Positions 6,161-7,597 of a DNA stretch of 7,597 bases are shown here, piece after piece. A program made the position numbers and the translations under genes. Where the stretch lies: contig CAMHNT010000106.1 of assembly GCA_946186535.1 (NCBI GenBank), forward strand, positions 1-7,597. The letters are read 5' to 3'. The stretch comes from an uncultured Clostridia bacterium. Lineage in GTDB: Bacteria > Bacillota > Clostridia > Oscillospirales > Acutalibacteraceae. The notes beneath the pieces are model-generated. The model ran no database searches and was not told where the DNA came from. It saw nothing but the letters and a program-made list of their open reading frames with translations. Positions within the stretch are counted from its first letter, which is position 1. Every line of letters starts with the position of its first letter.

Positions 6161-6165
6161 CCTCC
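6161..6165 (-). promoter_or_regulatory. Ribosome binding site fixing the ribH start
   Basis: On the - strand, CGGAGG ends 7 nt before the ATG at 6153. This decides between that ATG and an in-frame ATG at 6195, which lacks any purine-rich motif at the right distance. Confidence 0.8.
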
Positions 6166-6230
6166 GAATTTTTTGATAATTAAATTACTATCCATAACTT
6201 AAGGGTAGCGAAGCTCTTAAAGTTTTTGTA

Positions 6231-6257
6231 CAAATTGACTATCAGTTAAACAATTTG
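6231..6257. repeat. Inverted repeat in the ribBA-ribH gap
   Basis: CAAATTG (6231-6237) and CAATTTG (6251-6257) form a 7-bp inverted repeat with a 13-nt loop that holds a further ACT/AGT pair. It lies directly after the ribBA palindrome in the direction of transcription. The stem is AT-rich and has no T-run after it, so it is not a clear terminator. Confidence 0.4.
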
Positions 6258-6258
6258 C

Positions 6259-6284
6259 TGATTTATAGTTATAACTATAAATCA
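6259..6284. repeat. 26-bp perfect palindrome over the ribBA stop codon
   Basis: TGATTTATAGTTA (6259-6271) is followed directly by its exact complement TAACTATAAATCA (6272-6284), so all 26 bp are symmetric with no spacer. The ribBA TAG stop (complement of 6275-6277) lies at its centre. In mRNA it would fold into a hairpin covering the last codons and stop; as DNA it could bind a dimeric protein or extrude. It is nearly all A and T and lacks a following T-run on the - strand, so it is not a standard terminator. Confidence 0.85.
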
Positions 6285-7486
6285 ATATCATTAAATATAT
6301 GACCCATTCTGTCCTTTTTAGTCCTCAGATAGATCTTGTCGTACTTGCCCGGCTCGATCTCGATAGGAACACGTTCCTTTATAATAAAATCAAAGCCGTC
6401 CAGTCCGTAGATCTTGCTCGGGTTGTTTGTGAGCAGGCGGAGGGATTTCACACCGAGATTCTGCAAAATCTGTGCACCGCTCCAGTATTCACGAAGATCG
6501 GCCGCAAAGCCAAGCTCCAGATTTGCGTCAACCGTGTCACGACCCTGCTCCTGCAATTCGTATGCGCGAAGCTTGTTGATAAGCCCAATGCCTCGACCCT
6601 CCTGACGCATATAAAGAATAATTCCTCTGCCTTCCTTCTGCACGGCTTCCATAGCCTTGTGAAGCTGTTCTCCGCAGTCACAGCGAGCCGAGCCGAAAAC
6701 ATCGCCTGTCAGACACTCGGAATGTACACGGCAGAGAATATCCTCGCCGTCGCCGATTTCACCGCATACAAGCGCAACATGATGCTCGCCTGTGATGTCG
6801 TTTACAAAGCCGTAAATCTTAAAATCACCGTAAGCAGTCGGAAGCTTCGCACAGGCATGCTGCTGCATGTGGTTCTCGTTTCTTCGAAGATAATCCTGCA
6901 AATCCTTTATAGTAATAAAGCAAAGATCGTATTTCTGTGCCATTTTCTGAAGCTCGGGAGTACGCATCATCGTGCCGTCGTCACGCATGATTTCGCAGCA
7001 AAGACCGCATTCCTCCAGACCTGCAAGCCTGCAAAGATCTACGGTTGCTTCCGTGTGACCGTTACGGACGAGAACTCCGCCTTTCCTTGCGGTGAGAGGG
7101 AAGACATGACCGGGACGGCGAAGATCATCGGGCTTTGTGTTCGGGTCTGCACATGCACGGCAGGTAAAGCCACGCTCAGCCGCAGAGATACCGGTTGTTG
7201 TTTCAACGTGGTCTATAGAAACGGTAAAAGCCGTGCTGTGGTTGTCTGTGTTTTCGGACACCATTTGCGGAAGATTAAGGCGCTTTGCGATAGCTTCCGA
7301 CATAGGCGTGCAGATAAGACCCTTTGCATGCGTCGCCATAAAATTGACATTTTCGGTTGTTGCGAACTGAGCCGCACAAATAAGATCACCCTCGTTTTCT
7401 CTGTCGGGGTCGTCTGTACAGAGAATTAATTTTCCCTGTCTGAGAGCCTCAAGGGCTTCGGGTATAGTATTATACTTAAAACTCAT
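6275..7486 (-). CDS. ribBA: Bifunctional 3,4-dihydroxy-2-butanone 4-phosphate synthase / GTP cyclohydrolase II
   Basis: A 403-aa fusion, normal length for RibBA, supplying both branches of riboflavin synthesis. Residues 1-205 are the butanone phosphate synthase, which converts ribulose 5-phosphate. The acidic metal loop is DDPDRENEGDL (25-35), with RRPGHVFPL (123-131) and HTEATVDL (144-151). Residues about 208-403 are GTP cyclohydrolase II: VHSECLTGD (254-262) and RCDCGEQL (268-275) give zinc ligands C258, C269 and C271. YMRQEGRGIGL (292-302), GFAADLREY (326-334) with D330 and R332, LLTNNPSK (351-358) and the final KMGH-like RMGHIF (393-398) complete it. One oddity is YWSGAQIL (334-341), where many homologues have YGIGAQIL. 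AGGAGG (complement of 7499-7504) is the ribosome binding site, 12 nt before ATG, somewhat distant. It appears to be first in the cluster, behind a structured leader. Confidence 0.97.
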   Translation of the reverse strand: MSFKYNTIPEALEALRQGKLILCTDDPDRENEGDLICAAQFATTENVNFMATHAKGLICTPMSEAIAKRLNLPQMVSENTDNHSTAFTVSIDHVETTTGISAAERGFTCRACADPNTKPDDLRRPGHVFPLTARKGGVLVRNGHTEATVDLCRLAGLEECGLCCEIMRDDGTMMRTPELQKMAQKYDLCFITIKDLQDYLRRNENHMQQHACAKLPTAYGDFKIYGFVNDITGEHHVALVCGEIGDGEDILCRVHSECLTGDVFGSARCDCGEQLHKAMEAVQKEGRGIILYMRQEGRGIGLINKLRAYELQEQGRDTVDANLELGFAADLREYWSGAQILQNLGVKSLRLLTNNPSKIYGLDGFDFIIKERVPIEIEPGKYDKIYLRTKKDRMGHIFNDIDL

Positions 7487-7597
7487 AATCTATAAATTCC
7501 TCCTATTTTAATGCCGATTCCAACCTAGTTGTTGAAATACCTCTTTTGCCCGTGGGCAAAGAGTAAGATAGTCTCTCCTTTTTTTACTCCAATTCCG
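7487..7597 (-). promoter_or_regulatory. Structured ribBA leader, possible end of an FMN riboswitch
   Basis: The 111 nt before ribBA contain a strong hairpin (arms 7541-7551 and 7554-7563; - strand CTCTTTGCCC with GGGCAAAAGAG, one bulged base). A competing 6-bp pairing is GAGTAA with TTACTC (7561-7566 and 7584-7589), which shares the CTC of the first stem. A smaller CAAC/GTTG hairpin lies at 7521-7534. The edge-proximal sequence CGGA-TTGGAG-AAAAGGA loosely recalls the closing strand of FMN aptamers (GGATGGGAGAAGGA). The aptamer itself would lie beyond 7597, so the riboswitch call is an inference from gene identity and switch-like folding. No T-run follows the hairpin, so control would not be by simple termination. 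Confidence 0.3.

Noticed and set aside
6299..7429. A 376-codon open frame on the + strand under ribBA.
   Set aside because: It is fully antisense to ribBA, which has all family motifs, has no ribosome binding site, and its translation shows no family features.
7525..7596. An open - strand frame running in from the right edge and ending at TAG, readable as the tail of an upstream gene.
   Set aside because: A second frame is also open (to about 7510), the stretch folds into strong hairpins, and no known C-terminus is recognised. It is too short to call. If it is real, the ribBA leader interpretation would weaken.
1..7597. CRISPR arrays, tRNA or rRNA genes, transposases, phage genes.
   Set aside because: No spaced direct repeats, tRNA-like cloverleaf, rRNA stretches or recombinase motifs were seen on either strand.

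Overview
The window looks like a low-to-medium GC Gram-positive gut bacterium, probably a Ruminococcus-like member of the Oscillospiraceae. The support is strong AGGAGG-type ribosome binding sites, a fused RibBA, a DUF4180 protein, and a hairpin-rich intergenic repeat of a style common in those genomes. The taxonomic call is an inference from style, not from a marker gene.

Left part (about 37-4816, all + strand): six genes. In order they are a membrane protein with a small helical N-terminal domain and a long acidic linker; a stand-alone AroQ-type chorismate mutase-like protein; a single-pass membrane protein of unknown function; an atypical Ser/Thr protein kinase of the YegI/TerY-associated kind with a zinc ribbon and a C-terminal beta-rich domain; a DUF4180 protein; and a lipoprotein with a ComEC-like metallo-beta-lactamase fold. 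The first two genes are tightly spaced, and the kinase and DUF4180 genes are 4 nt apart. The 124-nt gap before 1505 and the 59-nt gap before 2221 each hold promoter-like or operator-like sequence, so this is probably two or three transcription units. A strong hairpin terminator at 4821-4863, usable from both sides, closes the block.

Middle (4817-5016): the terminator, then a roughly 100-nt hairpin-rich intergenic element (4918-5017) bounded by a 7-bp inverted repeat. No gene is seen here.

Right part (5017-7486, all - strand): a riboflavin cluster read right to left, ribBA, ribH, then a HAD phosphatase gene 3 nt after ribH. RibBA makes both precursors of the pathway: dihydroxybutanone phosphate from ribulose 5-phosphate, and the pyrimidine from GTP. 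RibH joins the butanone to the aminouracil to give lumazine. The HAD enzyme is a good candidate for the dephosphorylation step between RibD and RibH, which has no universally conserved gene. ribD and ribE are not in the window. A 26-bp perfect palindrome covers the ribBA stop codon in the unusually long (121-nt) ribBA-ribH gap. The ribBA leader, cut by the window edge, contains mutually exclusive hairpins consistent with the expression platform of an FMN riboswitch whose aptamer would lie outside.
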